NCBI GenBank assembly: GCA_027314685.1
Contig: DAHVAI010000360.1
Coordinates: forward strand, 1-6,961
Origin: Nitrososphaerota archaeon
GTDB taxonomy: Archaea > Thermoproteota > Nitrososphaeria > Nitrososphaerales > CADDZS01
DNA length: 6,961 nt
Reading direction: 5' to 3'
The notes beneath the pieces are model-generated. The model was not told the origin of the DNA and did no database searches. It saw only the letters and a list, made by a program, of their open reading frames with translations. The translations under genes and the position numbers were made by a program. Below, in pieces: positions 1-5,760 of this stretch (positions within the stretch are counted from its first letter, which is position 1; the number at the start of each line of letters is the position of its first letter).

Positions 1-152
1 GTCCCAGTTCCTATTTCAAGAACAGTTTCTTCGCTTGTAATACTTGCTGCTTTGACAAACTTCTCGGCAATTGCCTCCGACACAAGCATGTGCTGTCCGT
101 GCATTCTGATCTTCGAATGGGCTCGAAGACTACTCCGTCTCAGAAGATCCAC
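1..152 (-). CDS. ksgA: 16S rRNA adenine dimethyltransferase KsgA/RsmA, N-terminal part (cut by window edge)
   Basis: KsgA/Dim1 enzymes transfer four methyl groups from S-adenosylmethionine to two adjacent adenines in the 3' terminal hairpin of 16S rRNA during small-subunit maturation. Only the first 50 codons lie in the window. Visible are 'HGQHMLVSEAIAEKFV' (about residues 18-33), which matches the family pattern GQ.FL.d..ia..iv, and 'VLEIGTG' (44-50), the glycine-rich SAM-binding motif I. The start is taken as GTG at 152-150; an in-frame TGA, the DUF655 stop, lies three codons upstream and bounds it. ATG codons at 104-102 and 89-87 are in frame but would remove family-conserved sequence. 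No Shine-Dalgarno sequence is visible, so translation may depend on coupling to the gene before it. The rest of the gene lies beyond position 1. Family assignment is firm; the start is less so. Confidence 0.88.
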   Translation of the reverse strand, partial: MDLLRRSSLRAHSKIRMHGQHMLVSEAIAEKFVKAASITSEETVLEIGTG

Positions 153-161
153 CGGGAGGAG

Positions 162-728
162 TCAATGACCAGTGAAAATAGTGACTCGTGATTCTCCAGA
201 AAGCTCTTCGATGATGCGTTTTGCGATCAACTTCGCAGGATCTCTAATCCCGATTCTCTTTTCCAAATCTCCGAAGCTCTCGAACCTCTTTTTCTCGCGC
301 TCGGTAATGATTTCACGCATGAAGGTTTTCCCAATGCCGGGGATCAATTCTAAGGCGTGTAAGCGCGGTGTAATTGGCTGGAGTTCGTTGAAATAGTCGA
401 CGTAATGTTTTTCGTTTTGGTTGATCATTGATCCGAGCACGTTTAGTAGTTCATTCTTTGCATCGCTTGTCAGTTCGTCGTAGTTTAGTTTGCCAAGTAC
501 GCTTACAACGCTGTTTCTGTTTTCCTTTCCAATGGCTATGCGTTCGCCAATCTTGAAATTAGCTTCTTGGGAAGCGAGTATTTCCAGTAACGTCAGACGG
601 TCCTCGCCTATAGCTTGAACCAACGGCCCTTCGCGTTCTCGAATTATGACAGATTTCCCATTATGGATGTAGTCTAACACATAGGCAAATTCCTCGTACT
701 TCTTGGTAGAGACACTTCCAGAATACAC
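162..728 (-). CDS. DUF655 family protein with helix-hairpin-helix, probable nucleic-acid binding
   Basis: 188 residues, matching the archaeal DUF655 family, which is habitually found between rpoF and ksgA. Its biochemical role is not established; a function in RNA or ribosome biogenesis is inferred from that neighbourhood. The N-terminal part (about 10-80, including 'YVLDYIHNGK' and 'PLVQAIGEDRLTLLEI') has the look of a small beta-rich fold. The C-terminal half carries a helix-hairpin-helix, 'LELIPGIGKTFMREII' (126-141) with the PGIGK hairpin at 130-134, followed by a basic segment. The start is GTG 728-726 because AGGTG (740-736 on this strand) sits 7 bases upstream. A 94-base gap separates it from rpoF. 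Its stop is 9 bases before the ksgA start and in the same frame. No membrane segment or signal peptide is seen. Confidence 0.9.
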   Translation of the reverse strand: MYSGSVSTKKYEEFAYVLDYIHNGKSVIIREREGPLVQAIGEDRLTLLEILASQEANFKIGERIAIGKENRNSVVSVLGKLNYDELTSDAKNELLNVLGSMINQNEKHYVDYFNELQPITPRLHALELIPGIGKTFMREIITEREKKRFESFGDLEKRIGIRDPAKLIAKRIIEELSGESRVTIFTGH

Positions 729-735
729 GGAAATT

Positions 736-740
736 CACCT
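736..740 (-). promoter_or_regulatory. Shine-Dalgarno site for the DUF655 gene
   Basis: AGGTG, followed by AA, read on the minus strand and 7 bases before GTG 728. It decides the start of the DUF655 gene, which has no ATG nearby. Confidence 0.65.
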
Positions 741-796
741 GTAAGAGGTTGAAGGCAAGAATCTCTAGGTTATGGTTTCGAAGGACTCAGGGTAGT

Positions 797-804
797 CTAT
801 ATCA
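797..804 (-). promoter_or_regulatory. Possible TATA box upstream of the DUF655 gene
   Basis: GATATAGA on the minus strand in the 94-base gap after rpoF. Archaeal initiation about 25 bases downstream would give a leader of roughly 45 bases. The match to the consensus is weak, so the gene may instead be read only from the rpl21e promoter. Confidence 0.25.
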
Positions 805-822
805 GATCACTCTAGAAGCCAG

Positions 823-1161
823 CTAGTCATAAAGAGCTTTAAGTATCTTCTCGACTGTACTTCCTGGGATTAGCTTTCGCCATCCGGCGGTGAAAACCCT
901 CAATTCCTCTTGAGACTTCGGCATTATATTTATCAGCTCTGTAGCTTCTTCTACTGTGAGACCACATTCATCAGTAAGTATCTTTCTTACCTTTTTTGCT
1001 TTATCTGGTTCGATCTTTGAGAACTTCAACAAATAGTCCATAGTTCTCTTTTGGATTTGGTCGGTCTTCTCAGGGTCAATCTTTGACAAAATCTCTTTTG
1101 CTTCTGGGACTGATATTATTCTAGCCTTCTTTGCAACTTGCTGCTGAGTTTGCTCGGTCAT
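823..1161 (-). CDS. rpoF: DNA-directed RNA polymerase subunit F (Rpb4-like)
   Basis: RpoF pairs with RpoE (Rpb7-like) to form the stalk of the archaeal RNA polymerase, which helps open the promoter and bind nascent RNA. The 112-residue product has the family layout: an N-terminal segment ('ISVPEAKEIL', 16-25) that packs on RpoE, a central helix 'QKRTMDYLLKFSKI' (37-50), and a C-terminal HRDC-like helical domain ('CGLTVEEATELINIMP', 66-81, then 'EKILKAL', 104-110). Length is normal for archaeal Rpb4. The start is ATG 1161-1159 because AAGGTG (1176-1171 on this strand) is spaced 9 bases from it; an upstream in-frame GTG at 1173 overlaps that site and would add four residues. It lies 35 bases after rpl21e, consistent with one transcript coupling ribosomal protein and polymerase genes. 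Confidence 0.92.
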   Translation of the reverse strand: MTEQTQQQVAKKARIISVPEAKEILSKIDPEKTDQIQKRTMDYLLKFSKIEPDKAKKVRKILTDECGLTVEEATELINIMPKSQEELRVFTAGWRKLIPGSTVEKILKALYD

Positions 1162-1170
1162 CTTTTCAAA

Positions 1171-1176
1171 CACCTT
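1171..1176 (-). promoter_or_regulatory. Shine-Dalgarno site for rpoF
   Basis: AAGGTG on the minus strand, 9 bases before ATG 1161. It overlaps the alternative upstream GTG start, which argues for the shorter protein. Confidence 0.6.
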
Positions 1177-1196
1177 GATTGTACTATTCTAAACTC

Positions 1197-1478
1197 TTAA
1201 ACTGCAAGCGGTCTAATGTGTTCAAATCTAGAAATTACTTGTTTTGTCTTATCTCCGACCGGTACGTCGATAACCACGCTTCTTCGCCGGACTTCTCCAA
1301 TGCTTCCGACGCTCCCTTGGAATCTACGGTGCGGCATACCTTTAGTCTGCCTGGAGTCAACATCTATCACGACTCTATCCCCTACTTTGTACTCTCTCAA
1401 GAGTGCACCAAGTGGGGAGCGTGGTTTTGCTCTGAATCTGGCTCTCGTCTTCCTTCTATAACCACGAGACTTCGGCAT
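1197..1478 (-). CDS. rpl21e: 50S ribosomal protein L21e
   Basis: L21e is a large-subunit protein found in archaea and eukaryotes. The 93-residue product is very basic at its N-terminus ('PKSRGYRRKTRARFRAK', 2-18), as in the family. It then has the SH3-like barrel with 'YKVGDRVVIDVD' (30-41) and the near-invariant 'GMPHRRFQG' (47-55), and ends in 'FEHIRPLAV', which matches the usual R.EHL.P ending. The start is ATG 1478-1476: family members begin with M.KS.GYRR, and GGAAG (1491-1487 on this strand) lies 8 bases upstream. An ATG at 1493 is in frame but would add five residues that do not fit the family. It is the first gene of a leftward operon with rpoF, DUF655 and ksgA. Confidence 0.95.
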   Translation of the reverse strand: MPKSRGYRRKTRARFRAKPRSPLGALLREYKVGDRVVIDVDSRQTKGMPHRRFQGSVGSIGEVRRRSVVIDVPVGDKTKQVISRFEHIRPLAV

Positions 1479-1512
1479 ATGGAATACTTCCATTCATCTA
1501 GGAAGGACGCGC

Positions 1513-1518
1513 TTTAAA
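1513..1518. promoter_or_regulatory. TATA element between divergent rpl21e and dph6
   Basis: TTTAAA is its own reverse complement. Read leftward, it lies about 26 bases upstream of position 1490, giving a leader of roughly 12 bases before the rpl21e ATG at 1478 that includes its GGAAG site. Read rightward, it would start RNA near 1543, about 38 bases before dph6. The leftward role fits better. Confidence 0.6.
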
Positions 1519-1549
1519 TGCTTCTCCTACGTGCATGTGTACAGGCAAT

Positions 1550-1557
1550 CTAATAAG
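1550..1557 (+). promoter_or_regulatory. Weak TATA-like box for dph6
   Basis: CTAATAAG centred near 1553 would place transcription start at about 1579, making dph6 (ATG 1581) essentially leaderless, which fits the absence of a Shine-Dalgarno sequence. The match to the consensus is modest. Confidence 0.35.
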
Positions 1558-1580
1558 AGAAAAACATCGACTTCAATCCC

Positions 1581-2270
1581 ATGAGCGGCGTGGCTGTGCT
1601 ATACTCTGGTGGCAAAGACAGCACGTTCACCATAGACATCTTGAAACGTAGAGGAATGCAAATATCTTGTCTTATCACTGTTTTTTCCGAGAATGCAGAT
1701 AGCTATATGCTTCACACTTCAAACATAAACTTGGTGAAGTTATCGGCGAAAGCTCTACGGATACCTATAGTTTTAGGGCAAACTCAAGGTAGAAAAGAAG
1801 ATGAACTTGAGGATATCGAGAGAACTGTGGCGATAGCTCAGAGCAGATATGATTTTGATGCGATTGGTTGCGGCGGCATTTCAAGCGTCTATCAGAAGAC
1901 AAGAATACAAAGAATTGCAGAAAATCGAGGACTGGGAGTAATTTGTCCGCTCTGGGGCATTGATCAGAAGAAGTACCTCAAAGAACTTCTGGAATCAAAA
2001 TACGATTTCATTCTTACTTCGGTTTCAGCGGCTGGCCTCGACGATTCTTGGTTGGGAAAAAGAATAGACAAGAATCGAATTCTCGAGCTCACTCGTCTTT
2101 CTGACAAGTATGGGTTCAATCCTGCCCTCGAAGGAGGCGAAGGGGAAACCATTGTGCTCGATTGTCCAATATTCAAACAAGACCGTCTCAAAATCTTGGA
2201 AAGCAAGACTGTCTGGAATGGATATAATGGAAGTTTCATCATTACTCGAGCATGCTTGGATAAGAAGTGA
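1581..2270 (+). CDS. dph6: Diphthine--ammonia ligase (Dph6-type PP-loop ATPase)
   Basis: Dph6 catalyses the last step of diphthamide synthesis, the ATP-dependent amidation of diphthine on a histidine of elongation factor 2. In the 229-residue product the PP-loop 'SGGKDST' (9-15) binds ATP. It is followed by family blocks 'GRKEDELEDI' (70-79), 'GGISSVYQKTR' (98-108), 'CPLWG' (122-126) and 'EGGEGET' (184-190), in the order and at the length expected for the archaeal single-domain form. The start ATG is preceded by no Shine-Dalgarno sequence. It is transcribed away from rpl21e and ends 46 bases before srp54. Older annotations call such proteins ATP-binding protein or PP-loop superfamily protein. 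The family call is secure; the exact reaction follows from the characterised yeast enzyme. Confidence 0.9.
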   Translation: MSGVAVLYSGGKDSTFTIDILKRRGMQISCLITVFSENADSYMLHTSNINLVKLSAKALRIPIVLGQTQGRKEDELEDIERTVAIAQSRYDFDAIGCGGISSVYQKTRIQRIAENRGLGVICPLWGIDQKKYLKELLESKYDFILTSVSAAGLDDSWLGKRIDKNRILELTRLSDKYGFNPALEGGEGETIVLDCPIFKQDRLKILESKTVWNGYNGSFIITRACLDKK

Positions 2271-2280
2271 TCATTACAGC

Positions 2281-2288
2281 TTTAAATC
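2281..2288 (+). promoter_or_regulatory. TATA box for srp54
   Basis: TTTAAATC in the dph6-srp54 gap. Initiation about 26 bases after its centre falls near 2308-2312, giving a leader of only a few bases before ATG 2317. It suggests srp54, and probably pus10, have a promoter independent of dph6. Confidence 0.6.
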
Positions 2289-2316
2289 GATGGTATTCGA
2301 CAAGTAAGAAAACCAA

Positions 2317-3648
2317 ATGCTAGAGAAACTCAAGGATGGGCTTCAGAATGCTGTCAACAAGCTCATCGGATCTCCGACTGTGGATGAGAAAGAGATCGAG
2401 GAATTTGCAAAAGATATTCAACGAACTCTATTGCCGAGTGATGTTAATCTCAAGATAGTGCTGGAAGTATCACAAAAAATCAAGAAGAGGGCTCTGGAAG
2501 AAAAGCCCCCACCGGGTTTGCCTAGAAAGGATCACATCGTGAAGATACTTTACGAGGAGTTTGCAACGATACTGGGCGACGAAGGAAAACTCGATTTTCC
2601 TACAAATAGGCCGAACGTAGTAATGCTAGTTGGAATACAAGGTAGTGGCAAGACAACTACGATAGGAAAACTTGCAAGACTCTTAGCAAAAAAGGGATAT
2701 CGCGTGGGGGTTGTCGCTGCTGACACCTTCAGGCCTGGAGCCGTGACACAATTGAAGACAATTTGCTCGACCATCAGTGTCCCAGTCTTCTCTTTGGATC
2801 AAGAAGATGATTCTGCGAAAGTAGCAGAGGTAGGTGTCAATTACTTCAAGGATCATAATTCAAACGTGATTCTAGTAGATACCGCAGGGCGTCATAAGGA
2901 AGAACGCGGTTTGCTCGATGAGATGAAGAAGATTTCCAAGGTAATCTCACCAGACATGTCATTTCTCGTTATTGATGGTACCATAGGGCAAGCCGCCTAC
3001 ACACAAGCATCGGCATTCCACGGATCTGTGCCTGTTGGGGGGATTATCATAACGAAACTAGATGGTGCAGCCAAAGGAGGAGGCGCACTGGCTGCAGCGG
3101 CCGCGACTGGCGCGCGGATATTCTTCATAGGGGTTGGTGAACGAATTGATGATCTTGAAACCTTCAGCCCTACTAGATTCGTTGGGCGCTTGCTTGGAAT
3201 GGGAGATCTCCAAGGGCTCTTAGAAAGAGCTAAAGAGTTGGAACAGGTAGCTGACGAAAAGCAAATCAAACGTATGATGTCAGGAAAGCTTACGATGAAC
3301 GATTTTCTCGTACAGATAGAATCTGTGAAAAAAATGGGATCTCTCAGAAAAATACTCGAGGCGATTCCAGGATTTTCCCAAGTGAATTTGGACTCTCAGA
3401 ACATTGAACAGATTGAGGCAAAGATGCCTTATTGGCGTGCAATGATTCAGGCTATGACACCGACAGAACGCGAAGATCCTGATGTGCTTAACTCGCAAAG
3501 ATTGAGGCGAATCGCTCGTGGTGCTGGAGTAACAGACCGAGATGTCAAGGATCTGCTAAATCGCTACAAGCAGGCAAAAACCATGATGAAAGCAAGCAAG
3601 GGCAGACAATTCCGTCAAATGATGCGCCAAATGAGCGCGCAAAAGTAG
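2317..3648 (+). CDS. srp54: Signal recognition particle 54 kDa protein (SRP54 GTPase)
   Basis: SRP54 binds signal sequences emerging from the ribosome and, with 7S RNA and SRP19, targets the ribosome to the membrane receptor FtsY in a GTP-controlled cycle. The 443-residue length is normal. The helical N domain (about 1-95) has an ALLEADV-like motif, 'RTLLPSDVN' (36-44). The G domain carries the P-loop 'GIQGSGKTT' (106-114), 'DTFRPGA' (136-142), 'DTAGR' (188-192), 'TKLDG' (246-250) and 'GGGAL' (254-258), and closes with 'GVGE' and 'LLGMGDL'. The M domain (about 315-443) contains the RNA-binding block 'SQRLRRIARGAGV' (393-405), where the family usually has a run of arginines and G-S-G, and ends in a methionine-rich basic helix that fits the signal-peptide groove. 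The start ATG lies just downstream of a TATA box. pus10 follows after about 40 bases. Confidence 0.97.
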   Translation: MLEKLKDGLQNAVNKLIGSPTVDEKEIEEFAKDIQRTLLPSDVNLKIVLEVSQKIKKRALEEKPPPGLPRKDHIVKILYEEFATILGDEGKLDFPTNRPNVVMLVGIQGSGKTTTIGKLARLLAKKGYRVGVVAADTFRPGAVTQLKTICSTISVPVFSLDQEDDSAKVAEVGVNYFKDHNSNVILVDTAGRHKEERGLLDEMKKISKVISPDMSFLVIDGTIGQAAYTQASAFHGSVPVGGIIITKLDGAAKGGGALAAAAATGARIFFIGVGERIDDLETFSPTRFVGRLLGMGDLQGLLERAKELEQVADEKQIKRMMSGKLTMNDFLVQIESVKKMGSLRKILEAIPGFSQVNLDSQNIEQIEAKMPYWRAMIQAMTPTEREDPDVLNSQRLRRIARGAGVTDRDVKDLLNRYKQAKTMMKASKGRQFRQMMRQMSAQK

Positions 3649-3674
3649 AAATCATTTCGAGTCAAAAAGTTATT

Positions 3675-3678
3675 GGAG
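3675..3678 (+). promoter_or_regulatory. Shine-Dalgarno site for pus10
   Basis: GGAG lies 10 bases before ATG 3689 but only 1 base before the in-frame ATG 3680. The spacing favours 3689 as the start. Confidence 0.45.
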
Positions 3679-3688
3679 TATGTATGAG

Positions 3689-4882
3689 ATGAGTCTCTCG
3701 CTCTCTGAAATGAGTTTGTGTATATATTGCAGTTCAAGAGAGGGTGTCAAGGCTCGTTCTGAGAAGATTTGCTATCTCTGCAATGGTTTGTTTGAGCGAA
3801 TCTCGGAAATTTCAAAGGAGGTTGTCGATAAGCTGAGCGATTACCAGTATGAAACGTTCCTTGTAGGAGTGACAATGCCCTCTAATGTTCTGGATAACGA
3901 GGACGAGTTCAGGGCACGCCTTAGGATAAAGGGTAAGGAGAGCATCAAGTCTCATTTCAACAGCATACTTACAAAGAAGATCGCGACCTTGACTAGAAAG
4001 AAAGTTGACTATTCTATGCCTGACGTTACTGTACTGCTTTCTCCGTCAATCAATTCTGTTTCATTAAGCTCAAGATCGGTTTGGCTTTCTGCACGTTACA
4101 AGAAATTCAAACGTGGCCTATCTCAAAGATCTACGAATTGTCATGTTTGTAATGGTCTTGGTTGCGCGGAGTGTAACTATGGGGGTAGATCCCGCTTGAA
4201 CGTAGAAGCCCTCGCAACTTCCCTTTTTTGCCAAAAATTTAAGGGGGAGACTTGCAATTTTGTATGGTTAGGCAGCGAGGATGAAAACAGCCTGGTCGGA
4301 GGTTCAGGAAGGCCCTTCTTTGTTGAAGTTATACAACCTAGGCGAAGATTCGCAGGCACGATAATTTCCAAACAAGGAAAGTTGGCATTGGACTCTGAAG
4401 GACTGCAGATAGTCAGGATTAAGCGCCTAGAAAGGAAATTCTCAGAAGTACCATTGTTCGACATTAGCTGCAAAGTGAATCTGAAGAGCGAGGGAGCGAC
4501 GCAAATGTCAGAACTGAAAAAAGATGAAATTGAAAAGAATTTCTCTGACTGCATTGTGAATGTGCGCCTAAATAGAAAGTACAGAGTAGTTCAGAGATTC
4601 ATTAAATCTGTGAGAGTGCGTGTAAATGAAAACGGAACGGCCGAGCTCGTAATCGAATGTGAAGGAGGTATTCCGATCAAGAAGTTAGTCAACGGCCAAG
4701 ATAACACTGTTGAACCAAATCTTTCTCATCTTATCAAACATTATTATATCGATCCTGAAAAACCATTTGACATCTTGAATGTTGAACTAAGAAAACATGA
4801 CATCAGAGGCATCCGAGGTAATAGATACCCTTCGACGACAGATTCGGACGATTCCGACGACTATTCTGAAGGATTGATATAG
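3689..4882 (+). CDS. pus10: tRNA pseudouridine(54/55) synthase Pus10
   Basis: Pus10 converts uridine 54, and in some archaea also uridine 55, of the tRNA T-loop to pseudouridine. The product is 397 residues from ATG 3689; ATG 3680 would add three. It has an N-terminal zinc site (C11, C14, C28, C31) and a THUMP-like region. A second cysteine cluster, 'CHVCNGLGCAEC' (151-162), corresponds to the family's C..C.G.GC..C. The catalytic domain follows. The active-site loop reads 'GSED' (195-198), then 'GSGRPF' (205-210). Euryarchaeal and eukaryotic enzymes have GREDVDVRMLG.GRPF, so the aspartate (D198) is kept but the preceding arginine is serine and the loop after it differs. 'IK' at 330-331 and 'NLSHLI' match the C-terminal region. 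The tail (377-397) is rich in aspartate and serine. The gene lies about 40 bases after srp54 with no clear promoter. Ψ54 is likely; Ψ55 activity is uncertain. Confidence 0.9.
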   Translation: MSLSLSEMSLCIYCSSREGVKARSEKICYLCNGLFERISEISKEVVDKLSDYQYETFLVGVTMPSNVLDNEDEFRARLRIKGKESIKSHFNSILTKKIATLTRKKVDYSMPDVTVLLSPSINSVSLSSRSVWLSARYKKFKRGLSQRSTNCHVCNGLGCAECNYGGRSRLNVEALATSLFCQKFKGETCNFVWLGSEDENSLVGGSGRPFFVEVIQPRRRFAGTIISKQGKLALDSEGLQIVRIKRLERKFSEVPLFDISCKVNLKSEGATQMSELKKDEIEKNFSDCIVNVRLNRKYRVVQRFIKSVRVRVNENGTAELVIECEGGIPIKKLVNGQDNTVEPNLSHLIKHYYIDPEKPFDILNVELRKHDIRGIRGNRYPSTTDSDDSDDYSEGLI

Positions 4883-4922
4883 TGGACCCATCTGCAACGC
4901 ATGGTGATTCTCATCAGCAAGA

Positions 4923-5129
4923 CTACGAAATAGTCTCAGACGGCTCTTCCTTGCTCATAGCGCATACGCCTGAACGCATCATCGGGTCATCCAAGATTGG
5001 AAGGGTAATCTTAAATTCTTTGGGTTTTCCAATTCTTACTTTGTAACCATGTTCCACAGTTCGTTCCCTGAAATTAGCGCCGGTTTGGGGACCTCTGAGT
5101 TTATATGTAAGCCTGAGTAAATATTCCAT
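4923..5129 (-). CDS. Unrecognised small protein, doubtful
   Basis: This 68-codon frame from ATG 5129 is not recognised. The product is mixed and moderately charged, with 'GKPKEFKITLPILDDP' in the middle and no membrane segment, signal or cysteine pair. In favour: about two thirds of its codons begin with a purine, as is usual in coding sequence, compared with about half in the competing plus-strand frame. Against: no Shine-Dalgarno sequence, no clear TATA box upstream, and the grpE promoter lies inside its first codons. The same frame opens further upstream to 5189, but that would run into grpE. If real, it would converge on pus10 (40 bases between stops) and diverge from grpE with 10 to 20 bases between starts. 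Confidence 0.27.
   Translation of the reverse strand: MEYLLRLTYKLRGPQTGANFRERTVEHGYKVRIGKPKEFKITLPILDDPMMRSGVCAMSKEEPSETIS
5100..5107 (+). promoter_or_regulatory. TATA box for the grpE-dnaK operon
   Basis: TTTATATG, a good archaeal TATA match, centred near 5104. Initiation would fall near 5130, leaving a leader of about 10 to 19 bases before either candidate grpE start. No clear repeated operator for a heat-shock repressor is visible around it. Confidence 0.6.
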
Positions 5130-5139
5130 CTTTAGCTGG

Positions 5140-5742
5140 TTGAGAGTCGTGGAGTCAAAAAATGAGAGTCTGCCTTCTGAAGAAGGCAATGAGGCCCAAA
5201 AAAGTGATTTTCAATCTCTCCTCTCGCAAGTTGACAGATTAGAAAGTGAGCTAGAGATTGAACGCAAGAATAACGCAGAGCAGATCATTCGAATGAAGTA
5301 CCTGCAGGCAGATCTGATTAATCTTCAGCGGCAATCAGACAGGCTTGTCTCTGAAGCACGAAATGAAGCGAGAATGTATTGGATAATTGAGATTATCTCG
5401 ATCAAAGAGGATTTGGAACGTGCCATAAAGTCTTCTAATGAGAAATCTGTTCTTATTGACGGACTCAAACTTCTGCTGACCAGAATTGAAAACAAATTAA
5501 ATTCAGAAGGGGTGGAAGAGATAAACGCAGATCTAGGCACTATGTTTGATCCGAAGTTTCATGACGCTGTCTCTTTTCAAGAAAGTGAGGATAAACTGGA
5601 AGGGAGTATTGTGGAAGTAATTGCTCCCGGTTACATTGTATCCGGAAAAGTGATAAGGCCAACACTCGTTGAAATCGCCCGAAAAAGCAGCGCGACAAGC
5701 TCAGGAAAGAAAGAGAAGAATCAAGATTCCTGGAAGTTGTAG
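5140..5742 (+). CDS. grpE: GrpE, nucleotide exchange factor for DnaK
   Basis: GrpE is a homodimer that releases ADP from DnaK so the chaperone can rebind ATP and let go of its client protein. The 200-residue product has a charged, variable N-terminus, then a long helix predicted to form a coiled coil (about 23-120, starting 'FQSLLSQVDRLESELEIE'). The C-terminal beta domain has family motifs 'FDPKFHDAV' (136-144), 'EGSIVEVIAPGYIVSGKVIRP' split across 154-174, and 'VEIA' (177-180). The tail is lysine and serine rich. The coordinates use TTG 5140; GTG 5149, three residues shorter, is equally possible, and there is no ATG in this frame before the conserved region. dnaK begins 18 bases after its stop, so the two are almost certainly co-transcribed. 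Confidence 0.93.
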   Translation: MRVVESKNESLPSEEGNEAQKSDFQSLLSQVDRLESELEIERKNNAEQIIRMKYLQADLINLQRQSDRLVSEARNEARMYWIIEIISIKEDLERAIKSSNEKSVLIDGLKLLLTRIENKLNSEGVEEINADLGTMFDPKFHDAVSFQESEDKLEGSIVEVIAPGYIVSGKVIRPTLVEIARKSSATSSGKKEKNQDSWKL

Positions 5743-5746
5743 TTAT

Positions 5747-5752
5747 GGTGAG
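5747..5752 (+). promoter_or_regulatory. Shine-Dalgarno site for dnaK
   Basis: GGTGAG, 8 bases before ATG 5761, in the short grpE-dnaK gap. Confidence 0.65.
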
Positions 5753-5760
5753 AGAATAAG

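Larger units (their letters stand above)
4883..5139. other. Gap between pus10 and grpE
   Basis: This 257-base stretch holds the grpE TATA box at its right end. On the minus strand there is an unrecognised 68-codon frame (4923-5129). On the plus strand a 54-codon GTG frame (4882-5046) overlaps the pus10 stop by one base. The two overlap and cannot both be conventional genes. No tRNA, T-run terminator or strong hairpin was recognised. Confidence 0.6.

Noticed and set aside
154..161. CTCCTCCC on the minus strand just before ksgA, like the 3' end of 16S rRNA, followed by CGGTGGATC that loosely resembles the KsgA target region
   Set aside because: The resemblance is only a few bases and is not positioned in a recognisable hairpin; chance is the simpler explanation.
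172..396. Plus-strand 74-codon frame opposite the DUF655 gene
   Set aside because: It lies wholly within a well-supported conserved gene on the other strand and resembles no known protein.
1481..1491. GGAA/TTCC inverted repeat near the rpl21e start
   Set aside because: Arms of only four bases; too short to call an operator or hairpin.
1179..1517. Two plus-strand frames opposite rpl21e
   Set aside because: Antisense shadows of L21e, whose motifs and start are clear.
4177..4554. Minus-strand 125-codon frame inside pus10
   Set aside because: Antisense shadow; the plus strand carries conserved Pus10 motifs through this whole stretch.
4905..4985. TGATGA-like strings on the minus strand, considered as a C/D box guide RNA
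   Set aside because: The C-box strings are imperfect and no CTGA D box lies at a suitable distance on that strand.
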